A DNA stretch of 11,078 bases, taken from contig JALTNJ010000221.1 of NCBI GenBank assembly GCA_027000765.1, forward strand, positions 1 through 11,078, given 5' to 3'. The DNA is from Nitrososphaeria archaeon (GTDB lineage: Archaea > Thermoproteota > Nitrososphaeria > Geothermarchaeales > JDFR-13). Of this stretch, positions 1 through 6,604 are shown piece after piece (within the stretch, counting starts at the first letter, position 1; the number at the start of each line of letters is the position of its first letter). Made by a program: the position numbers and the translations under genes. Under the pieces are notes generated by a model. The model saw only the letters and a list, made by a program, of their open reading frames with translations. It did not search any database and had not been told where the DNA came from.

Positions 1-35
1 GAATAACCCAGTTTCTGAACCTTCCTAATTTCCAT
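1..35 (-). CDS. Partial N-terminus of an AbrB/PhoU-type regulator, cut by the window edge
   Basis: Only eleven codons and two bases are visible, reading leftward from an ATG at 35-33: MEIRKVQKLGY, with the next codon starting TC. The pattern R-K-V-Q-x-x-G-(Y/G)-S is typical of the start of archaeal proteins with an N-terminal SpoVT/AbrB-like swapped-hairpin domain, often followed by PhoU-like domains and annotated as phosphate-uptake or general regulators. A strong GGGTGGTG ribosome-binding site lies on the minus strand at 46-39, just before the ATG, which supports a real start. TATA-like AT-rich DNA lies further upstream on the minus strand (about 52-66 and 73-82). The gene is divergent from the ribbon-helix-helix gene at 353. 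So little coding sequence is visible that the family call rests on the N-terminal motif and the ribosome-binding site alone. Confidence 0.5.
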   Translation of the reverse strand, partial: MEIRKVQKLGY

Positions 36-222
36 ATACACCACCCATAATCATATTTATATTTTCGGTCCCTGTTTATACTATTGAACCACATCAAAGT
101 ATTCTTCAAAATAATATATAAATCTATATACCGTTCTTTATAATTTTTCTGCATGATAAAATATGAAAAATGTATTTAATATAGCCATATAAGTTATATC
201 CTGTAAATGTAATCACATGAAT

Positions 223-255
223 GGCGCTGATGATTAGCAGATCATCCTCAACGCC
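223..255. other. Imperfect GC-rich hairpin in intergenic DNA, possible structured RNA
   Basis: GGCG (223-226) pairs with CGCC (252-255), TGA (228-230) with TCA (248-250), and TGAT (231-234) with ATCA (241-244). There is a C/A mismatch, a three-base TCC bulge and a six-base TAGCAG loop. ATG at 218-220 and CAT at 258-260 could add an outer stem. The surrounding 200 bases are very AT-rich, so a G+C-richer stem is notable for a thermophile, where structured RNAs are GC-enriched. A TGATGA box-C-like sequence occurs at 229-234, but no CTGA box D follows at a suitable distance. It could be a small RNA, an operator or chance. Confidence 0.3.
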
Positions 256-308
256 TACATATAAAGGATATCAATTATAATGTGGTAATATATCTAATTT
301 ATAGAGAA

Positions 309-322
309 AATTTATATAAATT
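309..322 (+). promoter_or_regulatory. TATA box of the ribbon-helix-helix/threonine-synthase-like operon
   Basis: AATTTATATAAATT is a perfect 14-base palindrome centred about 37 bases before the ATG at 353. A start site some 26 bases downstream would fall near 341-343 and give a roughly ten-base leader carrying GGGGAG (343-348), a plausible ribosome-binding site. Because the TATA box is palindromic it could also act as a binding site for the dimeric regulator encoded just downstream, but that is inference. Confidence 0.5.
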
Positions 323-352
323 ACTTTTGCTAAAGATTATACGGGGAGAAAG

Positions 353-508
353 ATGGCTAAAAGAAGAATTAGTATACTGATTGATGAGGAGACCTGGAAT
401 CAATTTAAGGAGAAGTCTAAAAAGGAGGGTCTCACAGCTTCAACAGTATTGAGGCTTTTAATTGTCTCATATCTAGAGGATAGGATAAAGTTTAAAGCCG
501 TTACTTAG
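353..508 (+). CDS. Small ribbon-helix-helix (CopG/Arc-type) DNA-binding protein
   Basis: This 51-residue protein has the classic ribbon-helix-helix layout. A short basic beta strand (KRRISILID, residues 3-11) would insert into the major groove. Helix A follows (residues 12-25, EETWNQFKEKSKKE), then the G-L-T-x-S turn (26-30) and a hydrophobic helix B (31-46). Proteins of this type bind DNA as dimers and are usually autorepressors or local repressors. The start is supported by GGGGAG at 343-348 and the TATA box at 309-322. The stop lies 13 bases before the threonine-synthase-like gene, so the two are probably co-transcribed. No toxin gene accompanies it: the downstream partner is a metabolic enzyme, so an antitoxin role is unsupported. 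The target is unknown; autoregulation at the palindromic TATA box is a reasonable guess. Confidence 0.85.
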   Translation: MAKRRISILIDEETWNQFKEKSKKEGLTASTVLRLLIVSYLEDRIKFKAVT

Positions 509-521
509 AAAATGAGATTTT

Positions 522-1649
522 ATGAGCAATAGCCTAGCTAACATAAAGTTATTTTGTAGAGAATGTAGGGGAGAATATTTTTTAGGTGACCTACATTATA
601 GATGCCCACGTTGTGGAGGGGCTCTCAGTATAAAAGACCTCGAGAAAAAAGATTCGCTTCAAGTAGTGGAGGGACGGGGTATATTCCGATACTCTAGACA
701 CTTGACCCCTGATGTCCCGTATACAACACTTGGGGAAGGAAGGACTCCTCTCCACCTCATTGAAGAAAGTGGTAGAAAATTATACTTTAAACTAGAGTAT
801 CTAAATCCAAGTGGATCCTTCAAAGACAGAGGGGCTGCTCTAACTATTGCGGTAGCAAAGGGACTGGGTATAAAAGAGATTAATGAGGACTCCTCGGGTA
901 ATGCCGGGACAGCTATGGCACTTTATGCAAGGGCATTTGGTATTAAACCGAATATATTTATGCCTGTGAATGCTCCTGAGAACAAAAAGCTACTTGTAAA
1001 ACTATTTGGTGGAAACTTGATATTGGGAAGAGATAGGGGAGAAGCTAACAGACTAGCTATTGAAGACGCTGATAAAAGGAGCGTCTACTATGTGGGCCAT
1101 GTATGGAACCCCTTTTTCATACAAGCCTTGAAGACAGTCGCATATGAGGTTTATGAAGAAGGTATACAGCCAGATGAAGTGTTTGTGCCTGTAGGTAGCG
1201 GAGGCCTCTATCTAGGTATGTATCATGGGTTTAAAGAATTATATAATATGGGATTGATTGGAAATATCCCCAGGATGCATGTAGTCGAGGCAGCGGGATA
1301 TGAAAGAGTATATCCAGCTGTTCATGGAGATGAGAGATACCCTGAAGAGACATCGGATCTGGCTGATGGTCTTAGGGTTCCAGGTCCTCCAAGGTTAAAT
1401 GAGGTGCTCGAGGCGTTAGGTGAATCCCGTGGAAACACCTATGTAGTTAATGATGCCGAGATAATTAAAGCTTTAAAAAAGCTATATAAAATGGGGTTGT
1501 TCATTGAACCCACGTCAGCAACAGTCTATGCAGCATACAACCAAGTACGGGATGAGATTGAGAAAGACAGGATAGTACTGATGCCCCTGACAGGATCAGG
1601 ATTCAAGGCATTAGATAAAGTTATGAAAGTCCTTCTAAAGGGAGATTAA
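522..1649 (+). CDS. Threonine-synthase-like PLP enzyme (fold type II) with N-terminal zinc ribbon
   Basis: A 375-residue fold-type-II PLP enzyme of the threonine synthase group (COG0498-like). The N-terminus has a zinc ribbon, C12-x2-C15 and C28-x2-C31, as in many archaeal threonine synthases. Next come GEGRTPL (71-77), the PLP lysine K101 in NPSGSFKDRG, a substrate loop SSGNAG (124-129), and the glycine loop GSGG (225-228) that grips the PLP phosphate. PLTGSGFK near the C-terminus is the usual end motif. Threonine synthase converts O-phosphohomoserine to threonine. The loop preceded by E-D (EDSSGNAG) instead of the common S-T-G-N-T marks a subfamily whose members are often only annotated 'threonine synthase', so another beta-replacement activity is possible. 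No other threonine genes are nearby. The ATG at 522 is preceded by a weak site only; translation may depend on coupling to the upstream gene 13 bases away. Confidence 0.8.
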   Translation: MSNSLANIKLFCRECRGEYFLGDLHYRCPRCGGALSIKDLEKKDSLQVVEGRGIFRYSRHLTPDVPYTTLGEGRTPLHLIEESGRKLYFKLEYLNPSGSFKDRGAALTIAVAKGLGIKEINEDSSGNAGTAMALYARAFGIKPNIFMPVNAPENKKLLVKLFGGNLILGRDRGEANRLAIEDADKRSVYYVGHVWNPFFIQALKTVAYEVYEEGIQPDEVFVPVGSGGLYLGMYHGFKELYNMGLIGNIPRMHVVEAAGYERVYPAVHGDERYPEETSDLADGLRVPGPPRLNEVLEALGESRGNTYVVNDAEIIKALKKLYKMGLFIEPTSATVYAAYNQVRDEIEKDRIVLMPLTGSGFKALDKVMKVLLKGD

Positions 1650-1660
1650 TGACTTAAAAG

Positions 1661-1672
1661 TTTATATATATA
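1661..1672 (+). promoter_or_regulatory. TATA box of the PINA-like ATPase gene
   Basis: TTTATATATATA lies 11 bases after the preceding stop. A start site about 26 bases downstream would fall near 1692, leaving a leader of some 24 bases that contains GGTG (1706-1709) seven bases before the ATG at 1716. The gene is therefore probably transcribed independently of the threonine-synthase-like gene. Confidence 0.5.
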
Positions 1673-1715
1673 AGAATTCATGCAGATATAGGAAACGATA
1701 ATATTGGTGTAAGAG

Positions 1716-3299
1716 ATGAATATAGAGGGAGAGAGTAAATATATATTGGCTCCGGATGTAATTAGGGGCGGATTGGTATCCCCATTGATAAAGAAAGGGG
1801 AGCTTAGGGGTGTAATATATCTCCCATGGATAGTCGTTTCTATGCTCGAGAGAGAGGCTAAGTCGGATGAGATAGCTAAGGAGAGGATTTTAAACGAGTT
1901 GAGTAGGATAAAGAAGTATTCAGAGGATGAAGGACTTGAGTTAAAATACATTAATAGAGATACTTCCTACTCTGGAGACATATATCATTATCTACTGAAC
2001 CTATCTATAGAGAGGGAAGCGATTATTCTCACCTCAGATATAGATAAGGCGAGACTGTTAGACGCCCTCGGTGCCAAAGTCAAGTTTATAGCGAGGATAA
2101 GGGGTGATAAGCCACGTGTATCCGAGTTCTTCGACGGCGATACGATGTCTGTCCACTTAAAGGAGGGAGTGCCTCCTCGGGCTAAGAAGGGTAAGCCTGG
2201 TAAATGGATATATGTGGATCTAGATGAAAGGCCTTTGACCAGGGAGGATTTGGAGGATATCGTTGACGAGATACTAGAATTCTCCAAGTTAGATGAGAAT
2301 AGCTTTATAGAGAGTAAGGGTAAGGGTGTTACAATCGTCCAGATGAGGGATTATAGGGTTATAATAGCTAGGCCACCGTTCAGCGATGGATATGAGGTGA
2401 CGGCGGTTAGACCGATTAAGAAGCTTAAGCTAGAAGATTATAACCTCCCTAATTCCCTGATAAATAGATTTAGAGAAAGGGCAGAAGGTATATTGATAGC
2501 CGGTGCCCCTGGAGAAGGTAAATCAACGTTTAGCCAGGCACTAGCAGAATTCTATAGAAGCCTCGGGAAAGTAGTTAAGACAATTGAGTCTCCGAGAGAT
2601 CTACAGCTACCACCTGACATAACCCAGTATAGTAAGAACTATAGCGATGAAAAAGAGATCTATGACATAATGCTGTTATCAAGACCAGACTACACGATAT
2701 TCGATGAAATGAGGACAACAGAGGATTTCAAGCTATTCATCGACTTGAGATTGGCTGGAGTGGGTATGGTTGGAGTGGTTCATGCAGCGAGGCCGATCGA
2801 CGCAGTACAGAGGTTTGTAGAAAGGCTAGAGCTCGGAATGATACCTAGCGTATTGGATACAGTTATCTTCCTTGAAGGCGGTGAAGTTGTTAAAGTATAT
2901 GAGGTATCCATGGCTGCCAGAGTACCACATGGCTTGATGAAGGAAGAGTTGTCTAGGCCGGTGGTGGAGGTAAGAGACTTCTTTACGAAGAAGGTTGAAT
3001 ACGAGTTCTATGTATTTGGAAGGAGGGTATTCGTCATACCCGTTGGTAAACCGACATATGGATACACTGGATATAGAGATACTCCATCTAGAATAGAAGA
3101 GGCTATAAGGAGTGAATTGGGTGATTTAGGCGACGACATCGAGGTTAAGATGATCAGTGATAGACAGGCGCTTATATTTGTCCCACCATGGGGATATAGG
3201 CAGGTTAAGAGAACGCTTAAGAGCAAGGCCAGGAGGATAAAGAAGAAATATGGAGTCAAGATCGATGTAGAACCTATGATAGGGTTTGAAGAACCTTAG
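1716..3299 (+). CDS. pina: PIN-ATPase-KH protein, PINA-type Holliday junction branch-migration ATPase
   Basis: A 527-residue archaeal protein of the COG1855 type. The N-terminal third (about 1-125) is a PIN-like domain with acidic positions such as D14 and the TSDIDKARLLDALGAKV stretch near its end. The centre is a PilT/secretion-type ATPase: Walker A GAPGEGKS (263-270, K269) and Walker B YTIFDEMR (326-333, D330/E331), followed by a GVVHAARPID sensor region. The C-terminus (about 455-527) is KH-like. The Sulfolobus relative PINA forms hexamers, drives Holliday-junction branch migration and interacts with the resolvase Hjc, so a role in recombination and fork repair is the best inference. The KH GxxG loop looks degenerate (PPWGYRQVKR). 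GGTG at 1706-1709 supports the start. The gene stands alone, convergent with the aminotransferase. The family is clear; the in vivo role is by homology. Confidence 0.85.
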   Translation: MNIEGESKYILAPDVIRGGLVSPLIKKGELRGVIYLPWIVVSMLEREAKSDEIAKERILNELSRIKKYSEDEGLELKYINRDTSYSGDIYHYLLNLSIEREAIILTSDIDKARLLDALGAKVKFIARIRGDKPRVSEFFDGDTMSVHLKEGVPPRAKKGKPGKWIYVDLDERPLTREDLEDIVDEILEFSKLDENSFIESKGKGVTIVQMRDYRVIIARPPFSDGYEVTAVRPIKKLKLEDYNLPNSLINRFRERAEGILIAGAPGEGKSTFSQALAEFYRSLGKVVKTIESPRDLQLPPDITQYSKNYSDEKEIYDIMLLSRPDYTIFDEMRTTEDFKLFIDLRLAGVGMVGVVHAARPIDAVQRFVERLELGMIPSVLDTVIFLEGGEVVKVYEVSMAARVPHGLMKEELSRPVVEVRDFFTKKVEYEFYVFGRRVFVIPVGKPTYGYTGYRDTPSRIEEAIRSELGDLGDDIEVKMISDRQALIFVPPWGYRQVKRTLKSKARRIKKKYGVKIDVEPMIGFEEP

Positions 3300-3329
3300 A
3301 AAGCCTTATTTATACCTAAACATACCCTG

Positions 3330-3339
3330 AAAAAATTTT
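3330..3339. terminator. Candidate bidirectional terminator between convergent genes
   Basis: AAAAAATTTT lies in the 64-base gap between the stops of the PINA-like gene (3299) and the aminotransferase (3364). On the minus strand it reads AAAATTTTTT, a T-run about 25 bases past the aminotransferase stop; on the plus strand it gives four T within an AT-rich stretch. Archaeal termination often occurs at such T-runs without a hairpin. Confidence 0.4.
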
Positions 3340-3363
3340 ATAAATAGAAAATTTGGGATAAGA

Positions 3364-4710
3364 CTAGGATTTGAGAGACTTATCCGCTTTCCTAATCTCA
3401 TCCTCAATGATCTCAAGTGCCTCGTCAACCTGTTCCCTGGTAATAACTAAAGGCGGCGCAATCCTAATCGATGAAGCTCCCGCGCCGATTACCAGCACTC
3501 CCCTCTTGAAGCAGTTATTGATGATCGTGTTCAATTCCTTAGAAGCAGGCTCCTTTGTCTTCCTATCCCTCACTAACTCAACGCCGATCATTAAGCCGAG
3601 GCCCCTAACATCACCGATTATCTCATATTTCTCCATGTATTCTGTAAACCGCTTCATAATGTATTCCCCAAGTACCCTAGCGTTGTCCATGAGGCCGCCT
3701 GTCAATAGATCTAGAGTTGCTTTTGCAGCAGCTAATGAAACTGGGTTCCCACCAAAGGTGTTTGCATGTGAACCTCCTGGCAAGGTCATTACATCACGCC
3801 TGCCAACTAGGGCTCCTAATGGAAAACCACTTGCAATACCCTTGGCCAACGCAGCTAAATCAGGTCTTACACCGAAGTGCTCTATTGCGAGGAGCTTACC
3901 TGTTCTACCCATTCCAGACTGGACTTCATCAACAGCAAATAAGATACCATGCTTCTCAGCGAGTTTCTTCAGCCCCGTCATAAACTCCTTAGGTGGGACG
4001 ACGTAGCCTCCCTCACCCTGGACCGGTTCAATGAGGAATGCAGCTACCTCCCCTGGATCAACATATTTTTTGAAGATCCAGTCCTCAATATAACCCAGTA
4101 CATTCTCCGCGCACTCCTTAGGAGTCTTGGAATTGAATGGGCATCTATATGGATATGGATAGGGCACGTGGATCACTCCAGGCATAAGTGGGAAAAAGAA
4201 TTTCCTCTGTATGGCCTTACTTGCAGTAAAGCTTAGGCTACCTATTGTCCTACCGTGGAAAGCCCCTAAGAACCCTATGAAATAGTTTCTTTTACCCTCG
4301 AAATATCCCTTAGCAACTTTAATTACTGCCTCGATAGACTCTGCACCACTATTTGTATAGAATATCTTGTTATCCTTCCATGGAAGCGCTGAGAAAAGCT
4401 TCTCCGCATACTCAACCGCCAGCTCATAATAGAAGTCTGTTAGGCTATAGTGGATATATCTCTTTAACTGAAGCTCTACTGCTTCAATAACCTTTGGATG
4501 TAGATGTCCAGTGTTTAGAACAACGAGCCCTGAATTAAAATCGATGTAACGATTACCATCAACATCCTCGACAACAGCCCCTTCTCCACCAGCTACTACG
4601 AAGGGATACCATCTGACATATGACTGCATTAAAAGCTCCTCATCTTTTTTAATAATCTCCTTAGCCTTCGGCCCTGGAGGCGTGGTTAAAATCCTGATGT
4701 ATTTACCCAT
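3364..4710 (-). CDS. Class III PLP aminotransferase (GABA/ornithine aminotransferase-like, possibly an amino-acid racemase)
   Basis: A full-length 448-residue fold-type-I class III aminotransferase. Hallmarks are the phosphate-binding loop NSGAES (120-125), the aromatic FHGRT (151-155) that stacks on PLP, DEVQSGMGR with D261 contacting the pyridine nitrogen, the Schiff-base lysine K290 in AKGIASGFPLGA, and the TFGGNP loop. Most relatives move the terminal amino group of GABA, ornithine, lysine or similar compounds to 2-oxoglutarate. In Pyrococcus, close archaeal homologues include an omega-ornithine aminotransferase and broad-specificity amino-acid racemases/epimerases, so the substrate cannot be fixed from sequence. 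The minus-strand GGTG at 4724-4721 sits ten bases before the ATG and supports the start. It is a single gene, divergent from the PGI/PMI operon and convergent with the PINA-like gene; no arginine or polyamine genes are next to it. Confidence 0.85.
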   Translation of the reverse strand: MGKYIRILTTPPGPKAKEIIKKDEELLMQSYVRWYPFVVAGGEGAVVEDVDGNRYIDFNSGLVVLNTGHLHPKVIEAVELQLKRYIHYSLTDFYYELAVEYAEKLFSALPWKDNKIFYTNSGAESIEAVIKVAKGYFEGKRNYFIGFLGAFHGRTIGSLSFTASKAIQRKFFFPLMPGVIHVPYPYPYRCPFNSKTPKECAENVLGYIEDWIFKKYVDPGEVAAFLIEPVQGEGGYVVPPKEFMTGLKKLAEKHGILFAVDEVQSGMGRTGKLLAIEHFGVRPDLAALAKGIASGFPLGALVGRRDVMTLPGGSHANTFGGNPVSLAAAKATLDLLTGGLMDNARVLGEYIMKRFTEYMEKYEIIGDVRGLGLMIGVELVRDRKTKEPASKELNTIINNCFKRGVLVIGAGASSIRIAPPLVITREQVDEALEIIEDEIRKADKSLKS

Positions 4711-4885
4711 GGGACAGAATCACCATTCAAAAAATTAGAGTTGAATACAAATATTAATTATGGTTATAACATAAAAACCTAATGTAAGTCTATTATATGC
4801 AGCTATGTCTATGGAGGGTCAATATTAATATTTTGAGGGCGTTATACATTATACCATAATACTTACATTAAGATGGTGAGAATTC
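4711..4885. promoter_or_regulatory. Divergent promoter region with symmetric inverted repeats
   Basis: This 175-base gap must contain promoters for the leftward aminotransferase and the rightward PGI/PMI operon. TATA-like DNA for the leftward gene is ATATTAATT (4751-4759). For the rightward gene, candidates are the AATATTAATATT palindrome (4821-4832) and GTTATACATTATA (4841-4853), with GGTGAG (4875-4880) five bases before its ATG. TAATGTAAGT (4780-4789) and ACTTACATTA (4861-4870) form a perfect 10-base inverted repeat centred near 4825, almost on the central palindrome (centre 4826.5). That geometry suggests an operator for a dimeric regulator. Confidence 0.45.
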
Positions 4886-5884
4886 ATGTCGTTGAAGTGG
4901 GATGATATTAAAAAATTAGCTGAGAAATATGATAAGAAAAATTTCTTAGGAGAATATTTGAAGTGGGGAGAGAGGTTTCAAAAGGCATTGGAGACAACAC
5001 CCTCCCTAGACATATCTTATAAAACGTTATATGTAGTTGGCATGGGTGGATCCGGTATAGTCGGAGACATTCTTAGAGATTACCTTGGTATGGAGAAAGA
5101 TATCCGTGTGTTTAAATATACTAGGCTCCCACGTTATGTAGATGATGAAGATCTAGTTTTAGCGGTCAGTTTCTCGGGTAACACTATAGAGACATTATCC
5201 TCTGTCTCAGACGCACTCTCAAAGGGAGCGGAAGTCGTTGGGATAACAACAGGTGGGAAACTATTTGAGCTCGGTGAGAAAAAAGGGTTTAAAGTTATAA
5301 GAGTGGAGAAAGCCTTAGCGCCTAGGGCGGCTTTGCCACAGCTTATAGCCACGGCATTGAAGATTACATTAGGGGAGACAGCGTTGGAGGAACTTATGAA
5401 GATAGCGGGCGTACTCAGGGATGAAGCCGCAAGATATAGTTTGGATGCGAAGGACAATAGAGCATTTAAACTAGGGTATTATATCTGGGGGAGACTACCA
5501 ATTCTGTATGCAGATGAGACTTATTCATCCATATTACATAGGGCAAAGTCCTCGTTAAATGAAAATGCGAAGATAAACGCATACTACCAGACGTTTCCAG
5601 AGGGATATCATAATGAAGTAGAGGCGTTTGAAGAGATAATAGATCCAGTGACCTACCCAATATTGTTTAAGGATGAGGGAGACAACCTAGAACCATTTAT
5701 AAAACATTTGGATGATCTAGAGATGGATTATCTCATAATAGACTTAGTTGGAGATAGCAGGATAGAAAAAATTTTGAGAGCCATATTATTAACCGATGTC
5801 GCCAGCATATATCTGGCCTATCTTAGGAAGAAGGATCCATTTGAGATTGAAGTGATAAACAAGCTGAAGAAGATGAGGAGTTGA
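4886..5884 (+). CDS. Bifunctional phosphoglucose/phosphomannose isomerase
   Basis: A 332-residue archaeal PGI/PMI that interconverts glucose-6-phosphate, mannose-6-phosphate and fructose-6-phosphate in the cytoplasm. It has two SIS folds. The first carries GMGGSG (52-57) and SFSGNT (95-100), which bind the sugar phosphate. R147 in APRAALP, E226 in LNENAK and H242 in YHNEVEAF match the catalytic Arg, Glu and His of the Pyrobaculum enzyme; E226 and H242 are 16 residues apart as in that enzyme (E203/H219). A lysine four positions from the C-terminus (K328) is in the expected place. Length is slightly above the usual ~300-330. GGTGAG at 4875-4880 supports the ATG. It heads a tight three-gene operon, with the phosphatase gene following almost without a gap. 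Confidence 0.92.
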   Translation: MSLKWDDIKKLAEKYDKKNFLGEYLKWGERFQKALETTPSLDISYKTLYVVGMGGSGIVGDILRDYLGMEKDIRVFKYTRLPRYVDDEDLVLAVSFSGNTIETLSSVSDALSKGAEVVGITTGGKLFELGEKKGFKVIRVEKALAPRAALPQLIATALKITLGETALEELMKIAGVLRDEAARYSLDAKDNRAFKLGYYIWGRLPILYADETYSSILHRAKSSLNENAKINAYYQTFPEGYHNEVEAFEEIIDPVTYPILFKDEGDNLEPFIKHLDDLEMDYLIIDLVGDSRIEKILRAILLTDVASIYLAYLRKKDPFEIEVINKLKKMRS

Positions 5885-5890
5885 TTGTGG

Positions 5891-6604
5891 ATGAAGAGGC
5901 TGTCTGAGATTCAAGTATTGGTAGTTGATATTGATGGGACAATAACGGATGAAAAGGGTTTTCTAGATGTTAGGGCTGTGGAGAAGATTAGGGAGCTTGA
6001 GCGAACAGGAGTTATGGTGAGCCTGGCAAGTGGAAATGCATTGCCAGTTACTAAGGCATTATCCACATATATAGGTGCCACTGGCCCGGTTATAGCGGAA
6101 AGTGGGTGTGTAGTTGAGATATTGGGTAATATTAGGATATATGGAGATCCCCGTCATCCTAGAGAGGCTTTAACAAGGCTTAAGGCATTATATGGCAATA
6201 GGATTAGGGAAAGCTGGTCAAATCCATATAGACATGTGGATATAGCGATTAAACCCACATTACCCAAGGATTATGTAGAGAAAATCGTTGATGAATATGA
6301 GGATTTAATGGTGATAGATAGTAAATTTGCATATCATATTCATCCAAAGGATATTGATAAGGGATTTGCTCTACTAGTCGTCTCTGAATTACTGAACCTG
6401 CCAACGGGTTATATAGCGGCTATTGGGGATAGTGAGCTTGACATCCCTTTATTGGAGAAAGCGGGGTATGGAGTCGCTGTAGACAACTCTCCAAGGGAGT
6501 TGAAGGAAATAGCTGATTATGTTACAGAAGGCAGGTATGCCGATGGATTTATAGAGTTTGCGGAGGTTCTTATTAAAGAGAAAAAGAAGGGGTTGAAAAA
6601 ATAA
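5891..6604 (+). CDS. Archaeal-type phosphoglycolate phosphatase (HAD superfamily)
   Basis: A HAD phosphatase of about 237 residues with a Cof-type cap, most like the archaeal phosphoglycolate phosphatase family typified by Thermoplasma TA0175. Motif I is DIDGTITD (13-20; nucleophile D13, acid/base D15), motif II is LASGN (45-49), the motif III lysine is K157 in DKGFAL, and motif IV is GDSELD (179-184, D180). The family dephosphorylates 2-phosphoglycolate, a by-product of DNA repair and of side reactions in sugar metabolism; other small phosphates are possible substrates. Start choice: a TTG at 5885 directly follows the PGI/PMI stop and adds two residues, but GAGGAG (5875-5880) is ten bases from the ATG at 5891 and only four from the TTG, so I prefer the ATG. 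The stop overlaps the next start (TAATG), implying translational coupling. Confidence 0.85.
   Translation: MKRLSEIQVLVVDIDGTITDEKGFLDVRAVEKIRELERTGVMVSLASGNALPVTKALSTYIGATGPVIAESGCVVEILGNIRIYGDPRHPREALTRLKALYGNRIRESWSNPYRHVDIAIKPTLPKDYVEKIVDEYEDLMVIDSKFAYHIHPKDIDKGFALLVVSELLNLPTGYIAAIGDSELDIPLLEKAGYGVAVDNSPRELKEIADYVTEGRYADGFIEFAEVLIKEKKKGLKK

Larger units (their letters stand above)
36..352. other. AT-rich divergent intergenic region
   Basis: About 317 bases separate two divergent genes. I see no convincing protein-coding sequence here; the few ATG-started frames stop within a handful of codons. It holds TATA-like elements for both flanking genes, the leftward ribosome-binding site (46-39), and a GC-richer hairpin at 223-255 that stands out from the surrounding AT-rich DNA. 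No tRNA, C/D-box sRNA with a complete D box, or direct-repeat array was recognised. Confidence 0.6.

Noticed and set aside
225..262. C/D-box sRNA suggested by TGATGA at 229-234
   Set aside because: No CTGA box D or D' follows within the usual 10-30 bases, and the element is better described as an imperfect hairpin.
353..508. Antitoxin of a toxin-antitoxin pair
   Set aside because: Ribbon-helix-helix proteins are often antitoxins, but the gene directly downstream encodes a PLP enzyme and no toxin-like gene is present.
1646..1951. A 101-codon leftward open frame
   Set aside because: It overlaps the start and promoter of the PINA-like gene on the opposite strand and resembles no protein family.
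1716..2100. PIN domain as a VapC toxin
   Set aside because: The PIN domain is continuous with an ATPase and a KH-like domain in one 527-residue protein, the architecture of PINA-type proteins, not of stand-alone VapC.
3371..4006. A 211-codon open frame on the plus strand
   Set aside because: It lies entirely antisense to the well-supported class III aminotransferase, and its translation is serine/proline-rich without family features; it is a shadow.
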